Origin: Lingula anatina
Taxonomy: Eukaryota; Brachiopoda; Lingulata; Lingulida; Lingulidae
Assembly: GCF_001039355.2 (NCBI RefSeq)
Contig: NW_019775269.1
Span: 1-64,000 of the forward strand
Length of the DNA stretch: 64,000 nucleotides
Direction of reading: 5' to 3'
How positions within the stretch are numbered: the stretch's first letter is position 1; every line of letters begins with the position of its first letter. The position numbers were made by a program, and so were the translations under genes. The notes beneath the pieces are model-generated. The model searched no databases, was not told the origin of the DNA, and saw only the letters and a list, made by a program, of their open reading frames with translations. Of this stretch, positions 37,901-52,173 are shown in pieces.

Positions 37901-38232
37901 GCTGTCAATCACTTTGTTATTTTATTTAATGAAATTATGATCAAACTGCATTAAAAGTATTTCTGTTTGCTTTTCTGAATCAGTGTTTCCAATATCCAAA
38001 CTACTTCCGAGTTGTGTTATCAGTCCCAGAGGAACAGATGGTGACAGCATGCCAGAGAATAAAAGACTTCTGCAAGGACCATTACAAGGGACCAAGTGAA
38101 AATAACAGCACACCAGTCAAGAACAGTAATGGAGACAGGAAAATAAATTCAAACAACTGCAGCAATGCAGACAGCGGCAGTAGCATCCTGTACAGTATCC
38201 CTGAGCATGACGAGATCCATGAGGAGAATTAA
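30473..38232 (+). CDS. TAT: Tyrosine aminotransferase
   Basis: Eleven coding exons: 30473-30701, 31196-31300, 31738-31805, 34212-34370, 34962-35153, 35539-35621, 36180-36249, 36645-36773, 37147-37230, 37373-37471, 37984-38232. All have GT..AG borders and matching phases, giving 488 residues. The enzyme is a PLP-dependent class I aminotransferase that converts tyrosine and 2-oxoglutarate to 4-hydroxyphenylpyruvate and glutamate, the first step of tyrosine breakdown in the cytosol. Landmarks are [40 protein letters not shown] (about 244-248), the PLP lysine in GGLAKKF (about 278), RLGW and PSGAMYM. It closely follows vertebrate TAT, with a longer Ser/Asn-rich C terminus. The start exon begins two bases after an acceptor, so a 5' UTR exon lies upstream. 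Exons 2-3 occur twice (see the duplication). Confidence 0.95.
30829..33889 (+). repeat. 1,530-bp direct duplication carrying TAT exons 2 and 3, joined at an N
   Basis: 30829-32358 and 32360-33889 are both exactly 1,530 bp, differ by only about four substitutions, and are separated by a single N (32359). The second copy contains exons 32727-32831 and 33269-33336, identical to 31196-31300 and 31738-31805. Exon 3 ends in phase 0 while exon 2 starts in phase 1, so splicing both sets in series would hit a stop (TGA) after about 18 codons. An allelic duplicate joined during assembly explains this best. If real, one set must be skipped. Confidence 0.9.
34865..34940. repeat. (TA)n microsatellite in a TAT intron
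   Basis: About 38 TA units directly upstream of the exon starting at 34962, preceded by an A tract (34821-34843). Confidence 0.9.
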
Positions 38233-40105
38233 ATGCTTCACCAACTGAAGCTTTTATCTTTATCATTTTAGCACAATCCAATTATTTACAGCCAGGTCGT
38301 AAGAAAACCGAGCATATAAGACATGATTGTACTTATTAATATTATAAGAACTGTCTTATATCTTGGTACCAAAATGTAAGAAGTGCTGTCACTTGTGGTT
38401 CAGTGATGAGAGAAATGGTTGGATTGGAATGCCTTTCTCATTTCTACAAAATTTAAAGTAGATTCAATATATGTAGATAAAACAAGCTTTTCACTTAGCC
38501 AGACTTCCTTCAATCTATTGGACACTCCTGTCTGTTAGATTGTTGTATCATGCTGGGTTCATGGTAATTTGAGGTAAATGTTTATTCAGCTAATGTGAAA
38601 AAAAAAAAAAAACAATTTCAGGTGTACATTTTACATACATTCATATATATTAGCTGAATAAATAATAATAATAATTATTATTATTATAAAGGGCACTCTA
38701 CCAGGGCCACAGGGAGAATTAGTTTTGGTAGTTATTCACATATATTTCTCTGGCTAATTACTCAACTGTCTGGTGAGGATTTTCGCACAACTACATATTA
38801 ACTGTTATGTCCTCCCCCAGCCAGCCTATGGTAGAGAGTGATACAAGGGTTCAATTAATTATAATGCACAAAATATCATTCAATCTGTGGGTTGTGAGAG
38901 AAGAGATAATCATTTATTTGTGAAATACAATATGTTCATTTTTTTGTTATTAAAAAGTTGAAATTTGTGAGGGGGCAAGATTCTAAATTTTATCCTAAGA
39001 AGTGCCACATTAAGAAATTATATTTAGTCAAAATGTCACTGTATTTCACGTGGGAATCACTTAAACAGTGGTTAGTTATAAACACATTATATATTCTACA
39101 GTTCAAATTGTATGCTGTAGTGTTAAACAGATTCTCTGCAGTAGCTAATTCCATTAATTGTATAAAGATAAAAAGTGGGGCCAGCATTTGACAAAATAAT
39201 CAGATTTAGAAATGTTCTAATGCAGTGATAGGTATATAAGGGGTTCCTCCTTGTATTTAGCAATATTAGAAGGCAGCTATTAAAAAAATTTGTTCGGTGG
39301 GGTTATGTAATGAACATTGCAGGGACAAGTGCCAGGCAAGTAATGTTTTATATACATGTATACTCTATTCTGTTCTTTTATATTTAGCATTTGGTGAGGA
39401 ACACAGTTCACCATGTGGACTAAACAATGTTTTTTTTTTTTGTACTAAAATAGGATCTTAGTACAGAAGTCACAGTTAGGCTGTCAGTGTGCACTGTTTG
39501 AACATTTCAGGGTTCAGGTCTACCAAAGGATATGAAAAGAGCACAAATTAACATTAAATATCATATGTTAGCACTTCAGTTTGTTTTATAAGACATAGGT
39601 GTAAGAAATATAAATAGAAGTGCTAATGCATGATTGCTGGGCACAAGTGTTAATTATTATTTAGGGTTTATGAACTGCATACATTCTTTTAATTTTACTA
39701 ATCACAGCAACAATAGCTAATCTGCATTGGAGCTGTCAAAGATCTGCAGCCTTCAATGTCAGCTGTAAAATATACAGACTTTGTAATCCTTTTGAATTCT
39801 AGTGTCCTTTGTAAAAATTATCATGCCCTTTCAAGTCAAACATAAGCAGTGCACATTTGCAGAAGCACAATTGTTTTTTTATTTCTTGTATATTTCTTGT
39901 TAAAGGCACCTAGACCTTTGCTGTACAGATTTTGATGTCACTATGTTTATGTATTCAGTAGGTGTGTGTGTGTGTGTGTGTGTGCATGTTTCAGAAAGAG
40001 AGAGAGAGGGAGAGAGATAAAGAAAAACGTAATTTGATGAAATGCCATATTATTGTTTGGAAAATGAGCCAGAAATGTTGTAGCTTTGTTTTTGTCTCAA
40101 GCTGT

Positions 40106-40139
<34 letters not shown>

Positions 40140-41535
40140 AAGAGAGAAAGAGAGAGAGAGTGTATGTGTGCGAGTTTTAAAATGTACCAGACAGTTAACA
40201 ACATCTTTATTATTCATAACAGTATCTTCAAACATACTGTTCATTTATATTATCCAGGTGGGAGAGACTTCAAGTTGGTAATTTATGGCAGCTATTTTAT
40301 ACATGTACACATCAAGCAAGATTTTATTTTCTGATAAAGTACAGATGCGGAGGAAGTAAAAATCTAGTTTATTTTTAAGAGCACATTTTTGCTGATTCTG
40401 CAGTTTATTATATTTCATTTTCATTATATAATAAAATTGTAAAAATGTGTGACTTGGGTTTCCCAGACTATACACATTTGTTAATATGTGACCATGTTGC
40501 TTTGCTCAGGTTTAAATGTGACATTACCACAGCCATACTAAGCAGTTGGTTTTTACTACCATCGAAGTATTTGGATGGTAGCTTTTTTATTATACAGAAA
40601 CACCTGCCTGATAAACACTGGGAAATAGAGCCACTGAAAAAATACCAACTTTTGAGAGGATTAGGTACTGGACACAAGGACTAAATACTTTGTGGTTTTG
40701 GAAAGCATACTTGCATACTGTACTTGTCATTGAAGTTAATAATAATAATTGCAAAATGATTGAACAGTAAAGAAGTAAGCAATAGCACAACCATTTTTTT
40801 ATCCTAGTGGTTTTGTATGGAGGGCAGTCACCAAAAACTCATATAGCCACTGAACGGAATTAAGAACTGTTGATACAGACAAGACTTGCTCAGCAGAGCA
40901 ATGAAATGACAAAATACTTTCAGTGGTATTGGCAGGCTCCTGTTATGCAGGCATATGAAGAAGTATGTGACTTAGAAATTTAGTCAATAATAATTAAATA
41001 TATAGGAATTTATTCTTTGAATATGATGGAGCTAAGATATTCAATTTTATTGTATATAATCAGTTGTCTTTACTTTATTGGGTAGAAATTGAGAATGAAT
41101 CTCACTAAAAATTTGTTTATGCTCTTTTGCAAGTTTTATTTTTAGCGTGTATCTCAGATACTCCATTTGCTCTTTTTGGCATGACTTTATTACAGAAGAA
41201 ATATTTATCCATTTTGCTTTGTTGAGGCACTTTTTTGTCATATTTATCACAAATGTACTTGCACAAACTGGAAATAAAGTGGATTTTGAAAGAAAATTTT
41301 ATTTATATTTTAGCCTTGAAGGTAAAAGTTAATGATACAGCAATATACACGTTTTGGGTCTGGTCTAGACCGTTTATAGTGTTTTAACAACCATTTTTTA
41401 AAGTAACTTGATCAAAGGTTGATTGGAAACTACCATCTTCCTCTTTTTTGAGTCAATCCATATTTGATCCAATCACACTGTATGAAAAGTTCCATATATC
41501 AAATTGGGAAATTCACCAACGGCAATACAGGCATC
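38233..41535. other. TAT 3' region and intergenic sequence
   Basis: No further exon seen. Possible polyadenylation signals occur near 38657 (GAATAAATAATAATAAT) and 41273 (GGAAATAAAG). Two (TG)n/(AG)n microsatellites lie at about 39962-40018 and 40104-40160. Confidence 0.5.
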
Positions 41536-43653
<2,118 letters not shown>

Positions 43654-44407
43654 ATGGAAGAGAAAGGGGACGAGACGAAAGTTGCTGAAGAAAATAACGA
43701 GGAGGCCACACGTTCCCCGGCCTTAGATGAGATGTTGGATGAATTTGGGAAGGACTATGCTTCATATTTACAAGTAGACTCTAGCAGGGAGGTAATCTAC
43801 ACTTTTTAAGTATGCAACTGTCTTTGACAGTGCTTAAGGCTTCGGAAGTCAACTTGGTTTACAATCATAATCATTTTCAGTTGCACAGGAAGGACACATT
43901 TTGATCAATAAAAAACGACCGTTTGCTATTTTGTAATTTTTTTTATTAAAGCCAGATATCCAAAATACCAAGATGTATATCTGCGCATGTGCCAGCGTCT
44001 CAATTATATGGATTTTTGTTGACATAAACTTAATAAATTGCGATACTAACATTTGCATATATATTGCATTTATTATTTAAAAACAATTCTCAAGTTTTAT
44101 TTTGAGGATTTTTGTAATGTCGCAGTTTAACTATTTCTTTGCAGAAACACCAATTTGAAGAGTCAGTAGAAGACATGCTAACACGTTTGGATGAATTCTG
44201 TGGACTCGTAGATTTGGTGAGCATCATGCTAGGCTTGGTGCATTTGATATAGAAATTATGAATTTACTTTAACTACAAATACTTGCCCCATACCTGGCTA
44301 CATGTCTGTATTGTCTTCAGCTATTAGTATGAGTATGTTCAGATGCAAGAAACTTAACAGCTGGAAACTTTGGGATAGTTTTTCTTCTAAAATGCACATA
44401 TATAGTT

Positions 44408-44467
<60 letters not shown>

Positions 44468-46071
44468 CTCATTCAGAATAGGTTACTAACTAGTCTTAGG
44501 GTCATATATTGTAACCTACTACAAAGCTTGTCGTCTAATCTGCAAATAGACACTGAATAGATATCCCCTGGGGAAGTATTCAAGTGGGTCAGCCATATTG
44601 TACCCTCGGACTACTTAAGTAACCTATTCTGAATGAGGCCTATGAGTTCATGTGTGCTCAATTCTTAACAGTTAGTATTCCTCAAAAGCCATCATGATGA
44701 TATTTCTGAAAATTGTAAACTGTGAAATCTTTAAACACATTGATACTGGTTACTTTATTTTTCAGATACGTAGTGACAGTACGTTATGCTTAAAGACAAC
44801 GCTTCCCAAAATTCAAGCCAAAAGTGCAGAAATGGAGAAAATGTTTGAGAGGATAGATAAACTGGAGGTACACATCAGCATTATTATTATTCAAAGATAC
44901 TGATTGCTGGTTCCAAATTCAAACATACATTAGAGCAATACATATTTTAAGGCGAGTTATTATGTTTAGAGCCTAATTTAATAAACCGTGAATGATTGCA
45001 TGCATTCCTTGCTATTTCATTCCATGTAAACCTGCAGTATCTGAGGGAGGCATAATAATTTCATTATTTATTAGGATATTTGGTACCTATAGACATTAAG
45101 TGTAATATGCCATTTACAAAAGACTAAATGGATAAAGGACAATGCATACATCCTGCATACCTTTTCTGTAAGTGGCCTAAAGAAAATTGTCTTACTGATC
45201 AGTGTCCTTTTCCTTTCAGTCTTTTGTTTCTCTAGTGAAGCAGAACCTCAATGCCACGGAGGAGCAAGTGAGCAAAGCCGAGGATGAGTTGGGATCATTT
45301 AGTTCCTTTAAGAAGATGTTGAATTCATTCTCTGTGCCATCTTTTTTGTCTAGTGTAAGTATGTGGTACTACTGTGACAAAAATGGAATGATTAAATGAG
45401 TTTACAACCTCCTCCTCCTGTTTAATCAGTATCACTTTACATGTCTGAAAACATATTTTTTCATGAAAAAAAGGTCTAATATTTAAAAAGAATTAATATA
45501 TTGTTAACTCCAAGGCATGTTGTTTTTTTACTGCTGCAGCTTTTTTTGGGATGAACAAATATGTTACTCAATAACTAACCATGAATTCCTGATTTTTGCA
45601 TAAATGTTTCAAAATGCTACAAAGGTCATAGGAAATTGAAATCCAATTGAAGGCCATTGAAATCCAAAACCAATTGGAACAGGGTTAGGACAACATAGTC
45701 TACATAAAAGATAAAACTAAGTGACAGTTGAACAAAAATCTTGCTCACCCTTTAGTGTCATTTCAGATAATCTGCAAGTGTTATTGTACTTTGTCTGTTT
45801 TTGTGTGCTTTTCCCAACAGGATAATGAAGTAAAACTAATGAGTTGTGGGGAATTTTTTTTGCCGTTTTCCAGAAGAAGCCTTCCACTCCAGTTAAAGCT
45901 GCCAAGGAAACGTACAGTCCACTAGAAGTTATTGACTGCAATAACTTTTTTTCTTCAACTACAAGTGATTCAAAATCCTCAGGAGGTCAGGCGACCTCTA
46001 TTACCCAGTTAAAAGACACAGAGAATGAAGCGACATCTAGTGAGGAGCAAATGGTAGCAAGTAGCACGTAA
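43654..46071 (+). CDS. BLOC1S4: BLOC-1 subunit 4 (cappuccino)
   Basis: Five exons, 43654-43791, 44145-44216, 44766-44867, 45220-45354 and 45874-46071, all in phase 0, encode 214 residues; the human protein has 217. The central part aligns with human BLOC1S4 through SVEDMLTRLDEFCGLVDL, KIQAKSAEMEKMFERIDKLE, TEEQVSKAEDELGSF and the FKKML.S..VPSFLS end of the conserved region. The segment is predicted coiled coil, as in the family. The protein is part of BLOC-1, which acts on early endosomal membranes in the biogenesis of lysosome-related organelles such as pigment granules. The Ser/Thr-rich C-terminal tail (exon 5) is not conserved. Four introns are present, whereas the human gene is intronless. 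Confidence 0.93.
44465..44640. mobile_element. MITE in BLOC1S4 intron 2, beside a (TA)n tract
   Basis: Left end GGCCTCATTCAGAATAGG and right end its complement (CCTATTCTGAATGAGGCC), pairing over about 31 bp with a mismatch or two. TAT lies on both sides. The (TA)n tract at 44410-44464 abuts the left end. Confidence 0.8.
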
Positions 46072-48195
46072 ATGGAGCTTAAAAAACAACCAAACAAAAA
46101 GGAGAATCCAGATCTTATATTATCAAAGGGTTTCATCAAATATTTCTTAATCCCTATTTCTTCAAGCATATCGGTGAAAAAAGGAACAGTTATCTTGACT
46201 AATTGGGGAAAAATCAACGATGATTTATTGATTATTTATATTCAGAACGTTTCAAGTTGTTGATCAGAACAGGTCTTAAGGTGCTTTTTAAATTATCTAT
46301 TTATTTATTTATGTTATAACTGTGATATCACTATGCATATAGATTTTCATAACTATTGATTTAGTGCACATTAACACTATTAATAGACCCCATTTTCTAT
46401 CATGCACAGTTATTTTGTCATATTATAAGCAGTTGAGCATCACTTTAAAAATGCAATTCATAATCAGAAATGCTGAGCATATAAGTTAATGAGCGACTAG
46501 CAGCACAAGGTTGGATTCACGCCTCTTAAATAAGAATTATTTTTTCAGTGACGAAGTCTTCAAGTTTGTACTGTAGAAAGAGAATGTGTGTAGATGAATC
46601 TCTCGTTTCCTCACTTGCACTTGCATTCCAGCATTTATTAAAAACTATGCTTCCAGAATATCCATTATAATTGTTTATGGTGATAAAGTACTTCTTATAA
46701 CTAATTGGAAGTTAGTTTGTAAACCCTTTATACAGGGGAGCTATATTTGCAAAATAAAAAAAAATTGAATATTGTAAACTCGACTTGCTTGTCAGTTTTG
46801 TGCATCATTCCCTCACTATTGTTCAACTTAAGAAAAAAATAACGTGTGGTATTGAAACAACAGCGGTAATTGTGAAAACGGTAGTACATTTTAATGGAAG
46901 AGATAGATACAAATATTTGAACTGTCGCTGCCAGTAGTGATTTTTTACGTGGCCTTGGTTCCCCCCTTAATTAAAAACCTGGGACTGTTTTCACAAACGA
47001 CCAAACTGATAAAAATCGAGAGTTGTCCGCATTGCTCAAGTATAGGTCTAAAGCATAACTCGGGAACTTTTCTCCCAGAGGCATAGTTAGATATTAATCC
47101 ATCGTGCAGCAAGGGACATAAGGTCACTCTGAAACAGTCTTATCTTCCTCGCAAGGTCATTTCATTTCATTGGACTACTGGTCGTTTAAAACGTTTTGCA
47201 GGAGGAAAGGGGCTTTGGTAGGTGGAAGAAATGGCTCAATTCGAAGCTACGTTTATCTAGAACGGACTACATTTTTGGCCTGAAGTCGAGGCTTTTTCAG
47301 TACCTACTTCAAGATCACAGGACGAATTCTATTACACAATTCATGGCGGAGTTCCAAACATAAAATACAGTGATAAAATTTAATGTATTTATTGCACCAA
47401 TATTTTAGAGGACAAACACAAAAATGTAAAGTAAATACAAGTAACGCATATACAAAAAAGTTACATTATAACAACTGAGCTACACATTGATTAGATTTAG
47501 TACTAGTAAATAACAAGAAAATTTTGTGATGGGACGATACAATGCATTTTCATATAAGTAAAAAATAACCACAGAGGCCTTTATTTATAAAACAATGGCC
47601 CAACTGCATTTAAATCGAGTATATTAATAAGTGTGTAAATTAGTTGAGCGATAAATGAAAAGGTCTAACATTCGTTGTGATTATGTTTTAATAAGTAACA
47701 ATACGCACTATGACACAGTAAACTTACGAGCTTTTTGTAGTGGATCGACTTGGCTCGATGGTGCCTTGGAATATTTGGGCGACAATAAGTTACGGTTTTG
47801 TATTAAAGCATGGGTTATTCTACAATCCTCCAGAATATAATGATCATATCTTTCTAATGAACCCGATCAAAAGAGGATCTCCCAGGTGTCGTCTGCCGTC
47901 GACTTCTTTCCAATCGGGGTTGATTGGACGCCTGCTGAGGTCAGCCTACAATAGTTACTGTTATCTACGACTTATTCCCATAGGAGTCATCATTAGGAGG
48001 CAATTCGCTCTGTAAGTTGTGAAATAATCTAGATTGAAGTAAATTGTGCAGGCAGTTTGTTCTTAAGGTCGTTAAATGTCCTAGAAAGACGTAAATTCTT
48101 GTCTCAAATGATACGCCTCTCAATCTCAATAAGGCATGCATGCTTTCGATGTTTACCAATTATTTTTTACCGACTCGCCATAACCAACATTGTGG
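46072..48195. other. Intergenic region between two convergent genes
   Basis: 3' sides of BLOC1S4 (plus) and the aquaporin (minus). AATAAA-like signals near 46753 (plus) and 47580 (minus, TTTATT) are candidate polyadenylation sites. No gene recognised. Confidence 0.45.
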
Positions 48196-50750
48196 CTAGT
48201 TGGCCTTGGTGTGGAAGCTATTCATGTCCTGGAGCTGTGTGAAAGAGGGTCCCAGATTGCTCTCCTGGTCCTGTATATTACCTTTGCCAGTCGCCTTGTT
48301 TCTCATCTTGACCTGATGCTGTTTATATGTGGAGGAAACGGCGTCCATGATTTCGGAAAGAAGTTCTGAAAATGTCAAAATGGCAGAAGTGTTCCAGCAG
48401 GCACGCTCGTGAATTTTTTAGGACAATGGCATACAAGCATAATAAAATTAGGAGAACAAGGCACGTTTTAGTAAATTTTTAGGTGGTGTATTCCTAGCGG
48501 CTTTTAGATCGTCTCACCTACTTCTTTCCATAAAATATTATCAATAACAGACCCCAACTTATGTCGATACACAGTTTACTTCAGCTTTTTGAAGGCACCT
48601 GTCACGATCTCTACATTTTAAAGATATCCTTTAAAAAGCGCGCACCCATATCTTAAAAGCACGCTGTATTATATTGAAGAAGTGGGATCACTTCACTCTA
48701 GCAACAAGCTCTTAGTTAATCCAAGACATGCTCCCAACCGCCCGGACATGGCAAAGCCAATTCAAATAAAATTGATAAGCAAAATAACATTGTGCGGCTA
48801 CATAAGATATTGAAACTAGATGGAGGATTGTCGGATAGATATTTGGATATTTAAAAATGTTAATGCTGCTAAAAGAAAAAAATCCGTGCCCGATCCCCAT
48901 AAACGGTCAATTTGTGTAGAATGCGGTTGTGTTTCTCAATTCACAACATAACTTGGACATAAAAGAGGGGACCCAGGAATCCCACGTTAAAACAAGGTCT
49001 ATGTTAACCATATCTTACCTTCTCTCGCCTCACGAGCCTCGTCATCGCCGTCCACCGCTGGGAAATCCTTGCTCTCCACGCCCCACGTGAAGAAAAACAT
49101 GTACATCACAGTGGCTATGGCGGACCCCGTGAATGGAGCTGCCCAGTAGAGCTGGAATAACAAGGGAGATACACTTATGGGGTTCGTGGTGCAGTCGTAC
49201 AGGGGGTGGGATAGGGGGGTGGGGGTGAGGGGTGGCGGTGGATGTTCAGTTAAAAAATAGAAAATGGTTTACCAAACGTTCAGTAATGAAAATGCTGGAG
49301 CAAAATGGAAAAACGCACCGTCATCACTTTTTATGTAGCTTTTGGAATATTGTTTAAATGATGAGAGCATTTCAAAATAAAACCTTTGCAAAGGAGCGAA
49401 TAATAATAAAAATAAACAACAATGCCGCAAAATTTTTTGATTTTTTTTTCTTTTTACCCTATTCTAAATCAAAGATCGCCCACTCACCCAGTGTTGTGCC
49501 CACATCCAGTCAAGGTTCAGCACGACGTGGGGGCCCATAGCAACGGCCGGGTTCATACACGCTCCAGTTTGGGTGGCCTGGAATGAAGGCGACATAATTA
49601 TTATTATTACATTCGCCGGAATCATCAAATTCAAGAAAATCTAAGGGGACTCAAGACAGCTAAGCATCTATAATGATTACGAATTTACCGCAACGAAACA
49701 TTTTGTTCTGTTAGAAAAAGCATATGACATGAAAACAGAGCTGAAGTGACGTATTAGATTTTTGGAAATTTAAATTTTAAAATAAAAAAATGAAAATTAA
49801 AGAAAAAAATCATTAGTGACCCAATAACAAACACTGCGCCAAAGTTGCCAAGTAACGGATCAGGCATATTTCTGTACAAAACAACCGAGAACGGTATAGT
49901 ACAAAATAGTCATTGAAAACCTCCGACCCAAAAAGAGGATCCATTTTGAAACCTCCCCCCATGAAACGCCACAAAGAAAAGTTTTATTCTCCCCACTTCT
50001 ACCACCTTGTGGAAATGGGGAATATTAATTTACATACGAAATTCAGATTCCGCTTTCTAGGCAACTTCATAGAAACAATGATGGAATTTTAATCTGGTAT
50101 CTTACCCCAGTGAACACCATGACGCAGACGAGAAGTCCCACCGCAACAGAGGGCATGTTCACAGGACGCAGACGATCATCAATGGCGGCAAGGTTGACGA
50201 ACGCCAGCATGAAGGTCAGACAGGTCTCCATTAAAAACCCTTGCCACATCGAAATGTCCGGATGAACAAACACTGCGCCAAAGTTGCCAAGTCTGTCCGC
50301 AGGCGTTACCCTGAATAACAATGGACATCAGTTCTGATTTTATGGAACAAATAATTGACGTTATTGTTTAGATAGTTTACCTCTTACAAAATGTGTTTGT
50401 AATTTTCTTTTCTCGCATTTATTGTAATTATATTGTATTTATTGTATTTCTTTCGTTAACTTTTGTCGTCTACTTTATACATTCCAAGCTATTCCCTATG
50501 CCTTTGATTTTTACGAACAGCCTCATCGACTTGTGGCCTTTGGTTACTATGGACTCGCTTCATTTCAAGTTACCCTGCTTCCAGAAAAGAAGATAGGGGA
50601 AGCTGATCTGAAATCCAACGCTTCATTTTCCTTTTTTTTTTTAAGTTGCATACTTACACATAAGACAATGCTGTGCCCCCTATACCACCGGCAAGCTGGG
50701 CAATGATGAAGAAGAACCCTAGTAATAAATATAAAACATTCATGAAGGGA

Positions 50751-50803
<53 letters not shown>

Positions 50804-50890
50804 TCAATAATTTAGCCCTGTAAACTACGTGTGTCGGCAGTCAGTGATCAAAGATGACGAAATATCTCTGGTAGTTTACTTCTCTCGTCC

Positions 50891-50932
<42 letters not shown>

Positions 50933-52127
50933 CCAATTTTCAATCTGTTTTACAAGGCGTCACAGAGAAGATAAACCTCCATATGACGCCATGTGTTGTG
51001 ATATGAAGTCACAGCATGATCCTACCTCGTGTGAGGGACACCTTTCTGGCGATGATGAAGGACAGCGTGATGGCTGGATTGACCACCGCCCTGCTCAGAT
51101 GTCCAAAACCCTCGATAATAGACGCCACGGTGAACCCAGTGCCCAGAGCGTTCTGAACAATGTTACCGTCTTCCGGAAAGCGAGGCCACCTGGAACCGGA
51201 TGATTCATATACGACATGAAGTTTGAAATGTGACATTGCTTTAATATTGGGGATGATTGCATTTGTAATAACCAGAACATGAGAAATGTCATGTTCATGT
51301 AACACGTGCAATACCGTGCAAATGGCGGAATAAGGGGTTCGGAGGNACACTGCTCTCTGTGACAGAGCTTCCCTTTCTCCTTACCCTTACCCTCCCAACC
51401 CATCAAAAAAAAAAAAAAAAAAAAAAAATGAAAACAAGACAAAACCGGGCACTTTCTCCATCCCTGTGTCCTTTTGTACAATTATTTACTTGCAGAGAGA
51501 AGCGAAAATTTTTTGGTCTTGTGCCACGATTTATAAAACTACTTGTACTGTTAGTAGATCATAAGATGCTACATGCAAAATCACGCTTGAAATGGATAGT
51601 GGCATCATGGTCACGAGTTATACGTGACATGTTGTACAAATGAAATCCTGCCAAGACATACACCCCATTTCCATAGATTAGATCGACCTATTTTGGATCG
51701 ACCTAACTCCCTGGGGGTTCACGCTGAATAGCTGTCAGCCGGGTGGACACGAAAGTTAATTGCCCCTTACGGCTTGTAGTGGGCGGGGACGGACACTTAA
51801 GGGGGATTATCTGACGGTAGTCTGGTGAGACTCCCCGCGGTGATAGATCGATCTAAAGTTGTGGGAATAGACCCTTAAACGTGGTCTCGAGTGGTACATG
51901 TGGTACATGTACAGCTACACGCTTGAAAACGCTTCAACTCTTTCCAAGTCCGGTTTAAGATGAATCGCTGAACATAGCCTATGGTGGTAGCGACACTATG
52001 TATCTAAATCTAAAAATATGCTAGTAGTCCTTTTACTCTTATAACTTACGTGCATCCATAAAAATACCATGTGCTATAATTGTTAGGTCATAGCCATTGC
52101 ACCAAAATACGCTGGTACCAATAGAGA

Positions 52128-52173
<46 letters not shown>

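Noticed and set aside
39962-40334. Cys/Val- and Arg/Glu-rich frames
   Set aside because: Translations of (TG)n and (AG)n microsatellites.
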